NCBI GenBank assembly: GCA_028277265.1
Contig: JANQGP010000274.1
Coordinates: forward strand, 1 to 37,227
From: Woeseiaceae bacterium
GTDB taxonomy: Bacteria > Pseudomonadota > Gammaproteobacteria > Steroidobacterales > Woeseiaceae
Length of the DNA: 37,227 nucleotides
Direction: 5' to 3'
The notes beneath the pieces are model-generated. The model was given only the letters and a program-made list of their open reading frames with translations. It searched no databases and was not told where the DNA came from. Position 1 is the stretch's first letter, and the number at the start of each line of letters is the position of its first letter. Below, piece by piece: positions 1-8,493 of this stretch. A program made the position numbers and the translations under genes.

Positions 1-2783
1 TCTCCCCTCGACATTCCTTCGATGCGAAGGTTGTTGATGTGATCGACGAGCACAATGCCGTTATTCACGACAACCCCGATCAGTATCATGATGCCGATCA
101 TTGCCATGAACGAGAACGTGGTCCCGGTTGCCGCGAAGAACAGAAACACCCCGAAGATCGAAAACACGATCGAGCCGAGGATGATCGAGAAAGGAAGGAG
201 CAACGACTCGAAAAGCGCGGCCATGACAAGAAATATGCATGCGACGCCAAGCAACATGTTCGTTGTCATCGTTGCCTGCGTTTCGTCGTTGCGCTCGAAT
301 CCCCGACCGAATTTCCAGGAATACCCGGGCGGCAATTCGAACTGATCCATCAGTTTCGACACCGGCTCGCGCACGTCCTCCATCGTGGATTCACCCGACA
401 TGGACGCCGTGACCATGACCGATGTCTGGCGGTCCGTGCGCTGGATGGTTTCCGGTGATCGTCCGATCGACAACTCCGAGACGCTGCCCAGCGGGATGCG
501 GCGACCGTCCGGCGTAAACAGCGGCAGGTCGTTCAGCTGTTCGACACTCTGTCGATCGTTTTCTCGGAACGCGAGGCGTACGGCGACTTCACCGAATTCC
601 CCGCGGAATTCGCGCAGGTTCTCGCCGCGCATGGCGATGCTGATCATCTGGGCAATGTCCTGTGCCGTGAGCCCCTGCGATGCGGCCCGCTCGCGATCGA
701 TCAGAACGCGAATCTCCTGATCGCCAGACTCGGCGTCGGTCCGCACGTCCTTGAGTCCTTCGACAGAGGACAGTATCCGGACGACTTCTTCGCCCACCTC
801 GTTGAGCACTTCGGTGGAGTCACCGCTGATCTGCAGGCTGAATCCTTCGCCACCGCCTTGCTGTTCCCAGTTGAAGCTCGGGCTGCCTATGGCTATGAGG
901 GGCAGGTCGGCCTCGATCAGTTCGATGACCTCTTTGGTCGATAACGTCGCTTCGGACTCGTCCGTCAGCAGCAGCGTCGACATGGCGAAGTCCTGCTGGT
1001 AGTAGGAATACACCGACTCGATATTGAACTCTTCCTGGCGGGAGAACAGGTAGTTCTCGATTCTGTCGACGGCGGCTTCAACGGTTTCGACGGAGTGTTG
1101 CCCCTCGATGTGGTAAGGCATCTCCAGGCGGCGGCCCGAATCCTGCGGCCACATGTCGACTTTGACCAGGCCCAGCGCCATCGGGAGTATGCCGATGACG
1201 CAGACGATGACGATCCCGAGCCCGGCCCACCTCGGGTGTTCGACGACCCAGGCGAGGCTGCGCTCGTAGCGCCGGGTCAACCGCGTGATCATGGCGCCCG
1301 CCTTGGGTTCGGGAGGCGCCGGAAGGCGCGCGGCAAGCATCGGTACGAGGGTCTGCGCGATCAGAAGCGATGCGATAAGGGCTACGATGATCGTTACCGC
1401 GACATGAGTGAGGAAGACCATGACGTCCGAGCGTTCGCCGACGATCATCGGCGCGAACACGATAATCGTCGTCGCCGTGCCGGCCAGCACGGCGATGCCC
1501 ACTTCGCGGACACCCTTCAGGGTCGCCTCGAACGGCTTGCCTTTTCCGGCAAGCCGATAGCGAAAGATACTTTCGGTGATGACGACGGCATTGTCGACCA
1601 GCATGCCGACCGCCAGCATGAGCCCCATCATCGAGAGAATGTTGAGGGACAGGCCGGCGAAATACATGGCGCCCAGCGTGATGAGCAGCGAAAAGGGTAC
1701 CGACGCGGTCACGATCAGGGTGGTCGATACCTGGCGCAGGAACAAATAGAGTACGACGATTGCGAGCAGCCCGCCGACCAACCCCGCGTTCAGGAGGTCG
1801 GACAGCGAACCCCGAACGCTCTCGCCCTGGTTGTCGAGCGGAAAGATGTTGATGCCGCGCATCTGGGGCAGTTTCCCGATCTCCTCGACTTCCGCGATGA
1901 CCGCATCGGTTACCGCAACCAGGTTCGCCCCTGTCGTCTTGCTGATCGCGACACCGATCGCGTAGCTCCGGTCCAGGTGGCGGCCGTAGTTCCGCTCGGG
2001 GGTGATCAGATCGACCTCGGCGACATCCGCCAGCCGAAGTCCTTCGGCATTGATGACCAGATCCCGAATCTGCTCGACCGATGTGAATTCGCCGCTCGGG
2101 CGCACGCTCAATCGTTGGTCGCCGGCCGTCAGTTTGCCGGCGCTGACGGCGAAGTTGCTGCTGATCAGCAGGTCGCGCAGTTCGGCGACGTCGATGCCGT
2201 AGGCGGCAAGCGCGCTCGCGCGCAGGAGAATGCGGATCTCCCGCGGGTCGACGCCTTGTAACTGCACGCGGGACACGCCGTCGATACGTTCAAGACGGCG
2301 CTTGAGCAATCGGTCGAGCAGATCGTAGCTGTCCGCGAGATCGCGGTCGCTCGAAATACGGAGCTGCAGAACGGGCTGGTCCGCCAGCGATCCGGTGAAC
2401 ACGAACACCCGCCTGACGTCTTCCGGCAGCGTGTGACGTATGGCATCGATCTTGGCCCGCGCCTCGATCCCCTTGGCCCCCATGCTTTCGTCCCAGTCGA
2501 ACTCCAGCTGCACCTGCGCACGGTTCTCACTGGACCAGGATCGCATGCGCTTCAAACCGGACAGCGTCGCCAGGGCCTCTTCGATGGGCCGTGTGATCTG
2601 CCGCTCGACCTCTTCCGGCGTCGAACCGTCGTAAGGTATCTCGACGTAAATGCCCGGCCACTCGATGTCGGGGAACTTCTCGAGCGGCAACAGCCGGGAT
2701 GCGATGAGGCCGACCAGGGCGAGCGCGACGAAAACGACGACGGTGGTTACGGGCCTCCTGAGCGCCAGTTCGGTGTGTTTCAT
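1..2783 (-). CDS. RND efflux permease (tandem copy 1), C-terminus cut by window edge
   Basis: Inner-membrane proton-driven RND exporter of the HAE-1/AcrB kind. Translating the minus strand from the ATG at 2783 gives an uninterrupted frame to the window edge (about 927 residues). It opens MKHTELALRRPVTTVVVF, the usual cytoplasmic N-terminus and TM1, followed by a periplasmic porter domain (FPDIEWPGIYVEIPYDGSTP). The TM4 proton-relay segment reads GMLVDNAVVITES, with the first Asp kept and the second position Asn. The last visible part is the TM10 region (GVVVNNGIVLVDHINN). Its ATG overlaps the stop of the upstream permease gene as ATGA, so the two are translationally coupled and probably made in similar amounts, as in heteromeric MdtB/MdtC-type pumps. 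A GGAG lies 12 nt upstream. Substrate cannot be told. About 100 residues are missing off the edge. Confidence 0.93.
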   Translation of the reverse strand, partial: MKHTELALRRPVTTVVVFVALALVGLIASRLLPLEKFPDIEWPGIYVEIPYDGSTPEEVERQITRPIEEALATLSGLKRMRSWSSENRAQVQLEFDWDESMGAKGIEARAKIDAIRHTLPEDVRRVFVFTGSLADQPVLQLRISSDRDLADSYDLLDRLLKRRLERIDGVSRVQLQGVDPREIRILLRASALAAYGIDVAELRDLLISSNFAVSAGKLTAGDQRLSVRPSGEFTSVEQIRDLVINAEGLRLADVAEVDLITPERNYGRHLDRSYAIGVAISKTTGANLVAVTDAVIAEVEEIGKLPQMRGINIFPLDNQGESVRGSLSDLLNAGLVGGLLAIVVLYLFLRQVSTTLIVTASVPFSLLITLGAMYFAGLSLNILSMMGLMLAVGMLVDNAVVITESIFRYRLAGKGKPFEATLKGVREVGIAVLAGTATTIIVFAPMIVGERSDVMVFLTHVAVTIIVALIASLLIAQTLVPMLAARLPAPPEPKAGAMITRLTRRYERSLAWVVEHPRWAGLGIVIVCVIGILPMALGLVKVDMWPQDSGRRLEMPYHIEGQHSVETVEAAVDRIENYLFSRQEEFNIESVYSYYQQDFAMSTLLLTDESEATLSTKEVIELIEADLPLIAIGSPSFNWEQQGGGEGFSLQISGDSTEVLNEVGEEVVRILSSVEGLKDVRTDAESGDQEIRVLIDRERAASQGLTAQDIAQMISIAMRGENLREFRGEFGEVAVRLAFRENDRQSVEQLNDLPLFTPDGRRIPLGSVSELSIGRSPETIQRTDRQTSVMVTASMSGESTMEDVREPVSKLMDQFELPPGYSWKFGRGFERNDETQATMTTNMLLGVACIFLVMAALFESLLLPFSIILGSIVFSIFGVFLFFAATGTTFSFMAMIGIMILIGVVVNNGIVLVDHINNLRIEGMSRG

Positions 2784-5700
2784 GCGCGCGACTCCGCGAC
2801 CGCCGCGTCGACGACGGGTCCACGCTTGCGATCCATGAGTGAGTAGACGACGGGAATGACCAGTAACGTAAGAAGCGTCGAAACCAGCAGGCCGCCGATT
2901 ACGGTGATCGCCATCGGCGAACGGACCTCCGACCCCTCGCCGAACCCGATCGCCATGGGCAACAGGCCCAGTGCCGTCGTCAGCGATGTCATCAGAATCG
3001 GACGAAGCCTGGCTTCACCGGCTTCCATGATCGCATCGAAACGTGCTTTGCCCTGGGCGCGCAGCTGGTTGATCAGGTCCACGAGCACGATCGCGTTATT
3101 GACGACGATGCCCGCGAGCATGATGACGCCGATAAGCGCCACTATGTTGATCGTAGTACCCGTGACGAACAGGCCGAGCACGGCGCCGACAAGCGCGAGC
3201 GGGATCGTAAACAGGATTACGAACGGGTGGATCAGCGACTCGAACTGCGACGCCATGACGAGATAGACCAGGAATATGGCGAGCGCGAGGGCAAACTGCA
3301 TCGATCGGAACGATTCCGTCATCTCCTCGCTTTGGCCCGAGACGAGGGCGGTAACGCCCTCCGGCATCGGGATCTGACTCACGATTCTCTCGGCTTCCAA
3401 CGCGGCAGCGCCGAGATCCCCGTAGGCGACGTTGGTTTCGATCACGGCGACGCGCTGCTGTGCAACGCGGCGGATTTCTGCCGGACCTTCGGTGATTACC
3501 ACCTCTGCCACGGCGTCCAGCGTCACCGGGCGTTCGGATGACGGGTTCACGATGAGGGACCGAATTTCCGCGACGCTCGACTCGCGCGTGTCGATGCTGC
3601 GCACGAGTACGTCGATCTTGCGATCGCGCCACGTGTAGCGCGTCGCGAGTTCGCCGCGAACGTTGGCGACGACCCGATCGGCAATGTCCCTGACCGCAAG
3701 GCCGAGTTTTGCCGCGCGTTCCTGATCGAAAATGATCTGTATCTCGGGAATACCGCGCTCGACGGTCGACCGGATATCGGCGAAACGGTCCGATGCGGCA
3801 AGCGCCGCTTCGATCTCGCGAGCGGCCCGGGCGATCTGATCGAGGTCGTAGCCGGAAATCTCGAGAGACAGGGGGCTTGCAAACGACATGAGCGACGGCC
3901 GGGAGAACTCGTATTGCACGCCCGGGAGGCGCGACAGCTCGGCGCGCATTGCATCCATCGCCGCTTCTTCATCCGCACGACTGGCGCCTGATGCCAGGGA
4001 GACACTCAACGTGCCGGTATTGTCGCCCGCGTCCACAGGATTCGCGTCGAGTCGATTGCCGGTCCCGGCGACGGAGTAGTCGAGCACAATGGAGTCAATC
4101 CCGTCCGCGACTCGCTGCGCGGCGCGTATGGCGCGATCGGTCTCCTCGAGCGGTGCGCCGGGCGGAAGCCTGAGGTCCACGTTGAACTCACCTTGCGAGA
4201 GCTGCGGTATCAACTCCGTGCCGAGCCGCGGCACCAGCGACATCGTCGCCGCGAAGATTGCCACGGCGGCGAGAACGACGGTGGGGCGGTGATGAAGCGA
4301 CCAGCTGAGCATCGCGGGATAGACGGCTGCGATCGCCCGGTAAAGCGACTGGAACGACCAGGTGACCGGTGTCAGCAGGAGCCGGAGCGCCTCGCCGGCC
4401 CAGCGGAATGCAAACCGGAACAGCCGGACGATTCCGACCACCACGGCGTTGAACAACCAGCTGATGAAACCGAGGATGCGTTTGATCACCCGGAGCACGG
4501 CGTTCTCCGGCTCCCAGGGAGGGGCCGGCTCGGCGTTCTCGTAGCCGTAGCGGCTTCCTATGCTCAGGGCGGACAGCATCGGGATGAGGGTCAGCGCCAC
4601 GATGAGCGAGAACACCAGCGCGAAAGTCACGGTGAGGGCCTGGTCGCCAAAGAGCTGCCCGGCAATACCGGAAATGAAAACCATCGGAAAGAACACGGCA
4701 ATCGTCGTCAACGTGGCCGCAAATACCGCGGATGCGACCTCGGCGGTGCCGTTGACAGCCGCCTCGGCGACGCCCTGACCCTGCTCCTTCTTTCGCACGA
4801 TGTTCTCGAGAACCACGATCGAGTTGTCGACCAGCATGCCGACCGCCAGCGCGATGCCGCCAAGCGACATGATGTTCAGTGAGACCCCGTTGAGGTACAT
4901 CAGCAGGAACGTGCCGATGACGGAGACCGGTATGGCGACGCCGACGATTGTCGTCGCGCGAGAGTCGCTCAGAAAGCCGAACAGAACGATGACCGCGATG
5001 ATGCCGCCGATGACGGCAGCTGCCTTTACGTCGTCGACGGCCGACGATATGAACCGCGATTGATCGTAAATCGTTGTCAGCTCGATGCCGTCGCTGGAAA
5101 GCTCTTCGCGCAAAGACTCGAGGCGCCGCTGCATCCGGTCTGCGACCTGGACGGTGTTCGCATCGCCCTCCTTGTAGACGGCCAGCTCCACGGATTCGAG
5201 GCCATCGACTCGTGTGATCGCCTCTCGTTCCTTGTAGCCGCGCTCGACAACGGCGACATCGCGCAGGTAGACAGGCTGTTCCGATACGTAGGCGACAATG
5301 GCGTCACGGAATTCGCTGACGGACTGGAATTCGTTCAATGTGCGTACCAGGAACCGCTGGTCACCTTCTTCGAGCCGGCCGCCCGACAGGTTGACGTTTT
5401 CGGCCCGTATACGGCTCGCAATCTGGTCGATGCTGACGCCCAGCTGCGAGAGCCGCTGCTGGTCCACGCGAATCTGGATTTCATCCTCGAGTCCGCCGCT
5501 GACCTTGACGGCCGCCGTGCCTTCCACAGCCTCGAGCGTGTTCTTGATCCGGTCTTCGGCCAGGCGCCGGAGCGCCTTGAGCGCAGCCTCCGTGCTCGCG
5601 TCTTCGTCGTAGCGGAGGGCGAGCCGCATCATCGGTTCGCTGGAGGGGTCGAAACGCAGGAGGAGGGGGCGGGCGGCCTCCAGAGGCAGTAACAGGATGT

Positions 5701-6040
5701 CGAGTTTTTCGCGCACCTCGACGGCCGCAACGTCCATGTCCGTGCCCCAGAGAAATTCCAGCGTGACGTCGGACTGACCGGAACGCGATACCGAGCGCAC
5801 GAGCCGGACGTTGCGGATGACGCCGACCGCTTCCTCGATGGGCTTGGTCAGAAGGCTCTCGACTTCGACCGGCGCCGCCCCGGTCAGCTCCGTACGTATC
5901 GTCAGCGTCGGGTACGAAATGTCGGGCAACAGGTTGAGATCGAGGCGCGACAGCGACACGGAACCGAACAGCGCTATCGCGACGGTGAACATCATGATCG
6001 TGACGCGGCGGTGCGTCGCTATTTCAATCAGTCGCCGCAT
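2780..6040 (-). CDS. RND efflux permease (tandem copy 2)
   Basis: Complete 1086-residue RND permease. The ATG at 6040 (MRRLIEIATHRRV) is preferred over an in-frame ATG at 6103 because GGAGGAGA sits about 7 nt upstream and the residues gained otherwise are Arg-rich with no family match. The porter domain begins LPDISYPTLTIRTELTG and TM4 reads GMLVDNSIVVLEN, with one conserved Asp and Asn at the second relay position. Between TM6 and TM7, at about residues 500-580, there is an unusually long hydrophobic and basic insertion. It overlaps the upstream adaptor gene by 17 bp and the downstream permease gene by 4 bp, so all sit in one operon. Inferred to form an exporter with the neighbouring adaptors and an outer-membrane channel encoded elsewhere. 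Confidence 0.95.
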   Translation of the reverse strand: MRRLIEIATHRRVTIMMFTVAIALFGSVSLSRLDLNLLPDISYPTLTIRTELTGAAPVEVESLLTKPIEEAVGVIRNVRLVRSVSRSGQSDVTLEFLWGTDMDVAAVEVREKLDILLLPLEAARPLLLRFDPSSEPMMRLALRYDEDASTEAALKALRRLAEDRIKNTLEAVEGTAAVKVSGGLEDEIQIRVDQQRLSQLGVSIDQIASRIRAENVNLSGGRLEEGDQRFLVRTLNEFQSVSEFRDAIVAYVSEQPVYLRDVAVVERGYKEREAITRVDGLESVELAVYKEGDANTVQVADRMQRRLESLREELSSDGIELTTIYDQSRFISSAVDDVKAAAVIGGIIAVIVLFGFLSDSRATTIVGVAIPVSVIGTFLLMYLNGVSLNIMSLGGIALAVGMLVDNSIVVLENIVRKKEQGQGVAEAAVNGTAEVASAVFAATLTTIAVFFPMVFISGIAGQLFGDQALTVTFALVFSLIVALTLIPMLSALSIGSRYGYENAEPAPPWEPENAVLRVIKRILGFISWLFNAVVVGIVRLFRFAFRWAGEALRLLLTPVTWSFQSLYRAIAAVYPAMLSWSLHHRPTVVLAAVAIFAATMSLVPRLGTELIPQLSQGEFNVDLRLPPGAPLEETDRAIRAAQRVADGIDSIVLDYSVAGTGNRLDANPVDAGDNTGTLSVSLASGASRADEEAAMDAMRAELSRLPGVQYEFSRPSLMSFASPLSLEISGYDLDQIARAAREIEAALAASDRFADIRSTVERGIPEIQIIFDQERAAKLGLAVRDIADRVVANVRGELATRYTWRDRKIDVLVRSIDTRESSVAEIRSLIVNPSSERPVTLDAVAEVVITEGPAEIRRVAQQRVAVIETNVAYGDLGAAALEAERIVSQIPMPEGVTALVSGQSEEMTESFRSMQFALALAIFLVYLVMASQFESLIHPFVILFTIPLALVGAVLGLFVTGTTINIVALIGVIMLAGIVVNNAIVLVDLINQLRAQGKARFDAIMEAGEARLRPILMTSLTTALGLLPMAIGFGEGSEVRSPMAITVIGGLLVSTLLTLLVIPVVYSLMDRKRGPVVDAAVAESRA

Positions 6041-7148
6041 CGACACTCTCCTCCGCATTGCCGCCTTCCGCCAAGCCGCTATCCGCCAGGCTGGCTTCCG
6101 CATCGATGACCGTGACCGGAGAATCGGGCTGGAGCCCGACCTGGCCTACCGTGATGACGTCGTCGCCGTCATCGATGCCGCTCGAGATTTCCACCATGCC
6201 ACGGTTGCTGAACCCCGTTTCGACAACGCGCCGAACGGCGATCCCGTCTTCGACAACGAACACGCTGGTTTCCCCGAGGTCCTCGACGATCGCGCTGCGC
6301 GGAACCTGCAACGCGTCGAAACGCGTGTCGTAGACCACGCCGATGCGTGCGAACATGCCCGGTTTGATCCGGCGCTCCTCGTCGCGGATTTCAATCGTAA
6401 TCTTGAAAGTACCGGTCATCGGATCGACGATCGGGCTGACCCGCGTTACCGAGGCGACGATCGGAGGTCCGTCGAGAGCGTCGACATCGAGCCCGACAGG
6501 CTGCCCGGCTGCAATTTGCCGGTACTCGCGCTCGGGGACGTGCAGGTAGGCGACCAGCGGGTCGAAGCTCGTCACGCGAAACAGCGGTTCGCCTTCGCTG
6601 ATCGTGTTGCCCCGCTTGATGTAACGCTCGGAAATCACACCGTCGATGGGCGCGCGGATCTGCGTGTAGTCGAGTTCGAGGCTGGCGAGGTTGAAGGACG
6701 CACGCAGTGCTTCGAGGTCGTACTTGAGCTTCTCGAAGTCGCCTTCGGACAGCAGGCCTTTCTCGCGCAGGTCCTCGTTACGCTCGAAGTCGCGTTCCAT
6801 CTTCCGAAGCCGTGCACGGGATTCGTTCAGTTCCAGCCGCAGCCGGTCGCCATCGAGGCGCGCGAGTACCTGGCCCTCCGTGACGTCGTCGCCTTCCTCG
6901 ACGAGAACCTCGCGAATCTCGCCGTCGACTTTGGCGATGACGTCGGCTTCGGCAAACGCCTCGATGGGGGCAGTGCCCGAATAGACGGCATAGACGTCGC
7001 CCCGAACGGGCTTGTTCGTTTCGACGGGGACGGGCGCGGCGTCCTCTTGTTCGTCTTCCGTGTTGTCACCGTTTTCCGCGCCCTGCTGGCACGCGCTCAG
7101 CAGCAACACGCAGACGAGCGCCGTCGAGCTAATGCGGTGTAGCTTCAT
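6024..7148 (-). CDS. RND periplasmic adaptor (MFP) lipoprotein, copy A
   Basis: Membrane-fusion protein of 374 residues linking an RND permease to an outer-membrane channel. The ATG at 7148 follows GGGGAGGA and gives MKLHRISSTALVCVLLLSAC, a lipoprotein signal with lipobox LSAC. An in-frame start further upstream would place the signal peptide internally. Barrel-sandwich (lipoyl) halves are visible at GEIREVLVEEGDDVTEGQVLARLDGDRL (quoted in short: VEEGDDVTEGQVLARLDG) and APIDGVISERYIKRGNTISEG, flanking a short alpha-hairpin rich in Arg, Leu and Glu. A beta-barrel and membrane-proximal domain follow. It lies 46 bp downstream of a second adaptor gene and overlaps the permease start by 17 bp, so it probably serves that permease pair. 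Confidence 0.92.
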   Translation of the reverse strand: MKLHRISSTALVCVLLLSACQQGAENGDNTEDEQEDAAPVPVETNKPVRGDVYAVYSGTAPIEAFAEADVIAKVDGEIREVLVEEGDDVTEGQVLARLDGDRLRLELNESRARLRKMERDFERNEDLREKGLLSEGDFEKLKYDLEALRASFNLASLELDYTQIRAPIDGVISERYIKRGNTISEGEPLFRVTSFDPLVAYLHVPEREYRQIAAGQPVGLDVDALDGPPIVASVTRVSPIVDPMTGTFKITIEIRDEERRIKPGMFARIGVVYDTRFDALQVPRSAIVEDLGETSVFVVEDGIAVRRVVETGFSNRGMVEISSGIDDGDDVITVGQVGLQPDSPVTVIDAEASLADSGLAEGGNAEESVDAATD

Positions 7149-7194
7149 GCATCCTCCCCTATGCCTGGCGCCGGTCCTGCGGCGCCCGTTTCTG

Positions 7195-8271
7195 TCAGCC
7201 GGTGACGCTGTCCGTGCCGTTGTCGCTGGCAAGTACCTTGCTGCCGTTTCTGAGACCGGAATGGCCGATCACGACGACGACGTCGCTCTCGTCGAGACCG
7301 CCGAGAATTTCGACCCTGCCGTCCGACTCGATACCGGTTTCGATTTGACGGCGAGCGACCTCGTCGTCATTGACGACGTACACCATCGTTTCATCGTCCT
7401 CATCAAGCACGGCGGCAAGCGGTATCACCAGTGCGTCCTTGTGTTGCTCGTAGGCAATCGTGAAGCGGCCGAACATTCCCGGCGCCAGGTCGCCAGCGGC
7501 ATTGTCGATGATTGCCGTTGCGCGGAACGTGCCGTTGCGCGTATCGATAGTCGGGCTGATCCTGACGATCGTGGCAGGATGGTCGACACCGGGCATCGAC
7601 GCAACTTCGATGCTGGCACTGTGACCGGCAGAAAACTTCGGCAATTCGACCTGCGGGATCTGCAGGTACGCGACCAGTTCGCTCGTATCGGTGATGCGAA
7701 ATGCCACGTCGTTGACAGCCATGTGCTGTCCAGGCTTCACGTCGCGCGATGCGACGATGCCCGAAATCGGTGCGCGGATCCTCGAATACTCGTAGTTGAG
7801 TCGCTTGAGCTCGTAGGTCGCCTCGAGCGCCTCGAGGTCGTATTGCAGGTTGTCGAACATCGATGCGCTGATCAGGCCACGCGCGTGCAGGTCGACGTTT
7901 CGTTCGTACTCGGTTTGCGCCTGCCTGAGATTGGCTTTGGCGGCCAGCATCTCGAGGCGCAGACGTTCGCCGTCGAGACGGGCGAGTACCTGGCCCTCGG
8001 CGACGCTGTCGCCTTCTTCAACCAGCAGTTCGACAATCTCACCCGCGACGCGCGCGACAACGGGCGCATCCGCGTCCGACGAAATCGTCGCCGTCGCATG
8101 GTAGGTGGCATAAATGTCCGCCCGGAAGGGGCTGGCGACTTCGACCGGGACCGGCGTCGCGGCCTCGACGGCCTCGTCGTCGGTGACACTGGCCTGACCG
8201 ACACCGCAGCCTGACAGCGCGGCCGCGCTCGCGAGGGCCAGAGTGAGGATGATTGATGTTGTTTTCTTCAT
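7195..8271 (-). CDS. RND periplasmic adaptor (MFP) lipoprotein, copy B
   Basis: Second membrane-fusion protein, 358 residues. It starts MKKTTSIILTLALASAAALS followed by GC, a lipoprotein signal peptide with LSGC lipobox. The two lipoyl half-motifs are VEEGDSVAEGQVLARLDG and APISGIVASRDVKPGQ, separated by an alpha-hairpin. The domain order matches copy A, so the pair probably arose by duplication, but the sequences differ throughout. It is the first gene of the adaptor-adaptor-permease-permease run and follows a 222-bp spacer after the upstream permease gene. No strong Shine-Dalgarno is visible. Two adaptors for two permeases could form a mixed adaptor ring or serve the permeases separately; the sequence cannot decide. 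Confidence 0.92.
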   Translation of the reverse strand: MKKTTSIILTLALASAAALSGCGVGQASVTDDEAVEAATPVPVEVASPFRADIYATYHATATISSDADAPVVARVAGEIVELLVEEGDSVAEGQVLARLDGERLRLEMLAAKANLRQAQTEYERNVDLHARGLISASMFDNLQYDLEALEATYELKRLNYEYSRIRAPISGIVASRDVKPGQHMAVNDVAFRITDTSELVAYLQIPQVELPKFSAGHSASIEVASMPGVDHPATIVRISPTIDTRNGTFRATAIIDNAAGDLAPGMFGRFTIAYEQHKDALVIPLAAVLDEDDETMVYVVNDDEVARRQIETGIESDGRVEILGGLDESDVVVVIGHSGLRNGSKVLASDNGTDSVTG

Positions 8272-8292
8272 GATCCCGAGACCATCACGTTT

Positions 8293-8316
8293 AGTGTTGT
8301 AGTGAAGTATAACACT
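8293..8316. promoter_or_regulatory. Small inverted repeat upstream of the adaptor B gene
   Basis: AGTGTT at 8293-8298 is mirrored by AACACT at 8311-8316 with a 12-bp spacer. It lies in the most AT-rich part of the spacer, just upstream of the 8271 start, where a promoter or operator for the second half of the efflux block would be expected. I cannot identify clear -35/-10 boxes. Functional role is a guess. Confidence 0.25.
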
Positions 8317-8402
8317 AGATAGGTATAACGCAAGCCGCGGTTTCGCCGTTTCCGAAGTTCACGCCGGTAATCAAAAATCAATAACTTGCGTGACCCAAGG
8401 TC

Positions 8403-8425
8403 GTCAGAAAGCGCCGCTTTCTGAC
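8403..8425. repeat. Near-perfect 11-bp palindrome in the efflux spacer
   Basis: GTCAGAAAGCG (8403-8413) and CGCTTTCTGAC (8415-8425) are perfect inverted copies around one base. In RNA this would be a strong stem with a minimal loop. It follows the other hairpin in the direction of transcription and has no T-tract. It may be a processing or stabilising element between the upstream and downstream efflux genes, or an operator. Confidence 0.5.
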
Positions 8426-8457
8426 CATTAGATGCACGAAGTAGGGATTTGGATTGC

Positions 8458-8484
8458 GGGCCGGCGAGAAAGTTTCGCCGGCCC
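8458..8484 (-). terminator. Strong GC hairpin just after the RND 3 stop codon
   Basis: A perfect 10-bp inverted repeat, GGGCCGGCGA (8458-8467) and TCGCCGGCCC (8475-8484) with a 7-nt loop, lies 10 bp beyond the permease stop in the direction of minus-strand transcription. No U-run follows, so it is not a classical intrinsic terminator. It could attenuate or protect the 3' end of the padR-adaptor-permease transcript and lower expression of the second pump set. Confidence 0.45.
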
Positions 8485-8493
8485 GGGGCTCCG

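Noticed and set aside
1095-2261. Long plus-strand open frame (388 codons) opposite the first permease gene
   Set aside because: It is the antisense of a well-supported RND gene; composition is Asp/Arg/His-rich with no domain, as expected from GC-rich third-position bias.
5811-7142. Long plus-strand open frame (443 codons) opposite the permease and adaptor A genes
   Set aside because: It crosses the junction of two real genes on the other strand and has no recognisable domain or ribosome site.
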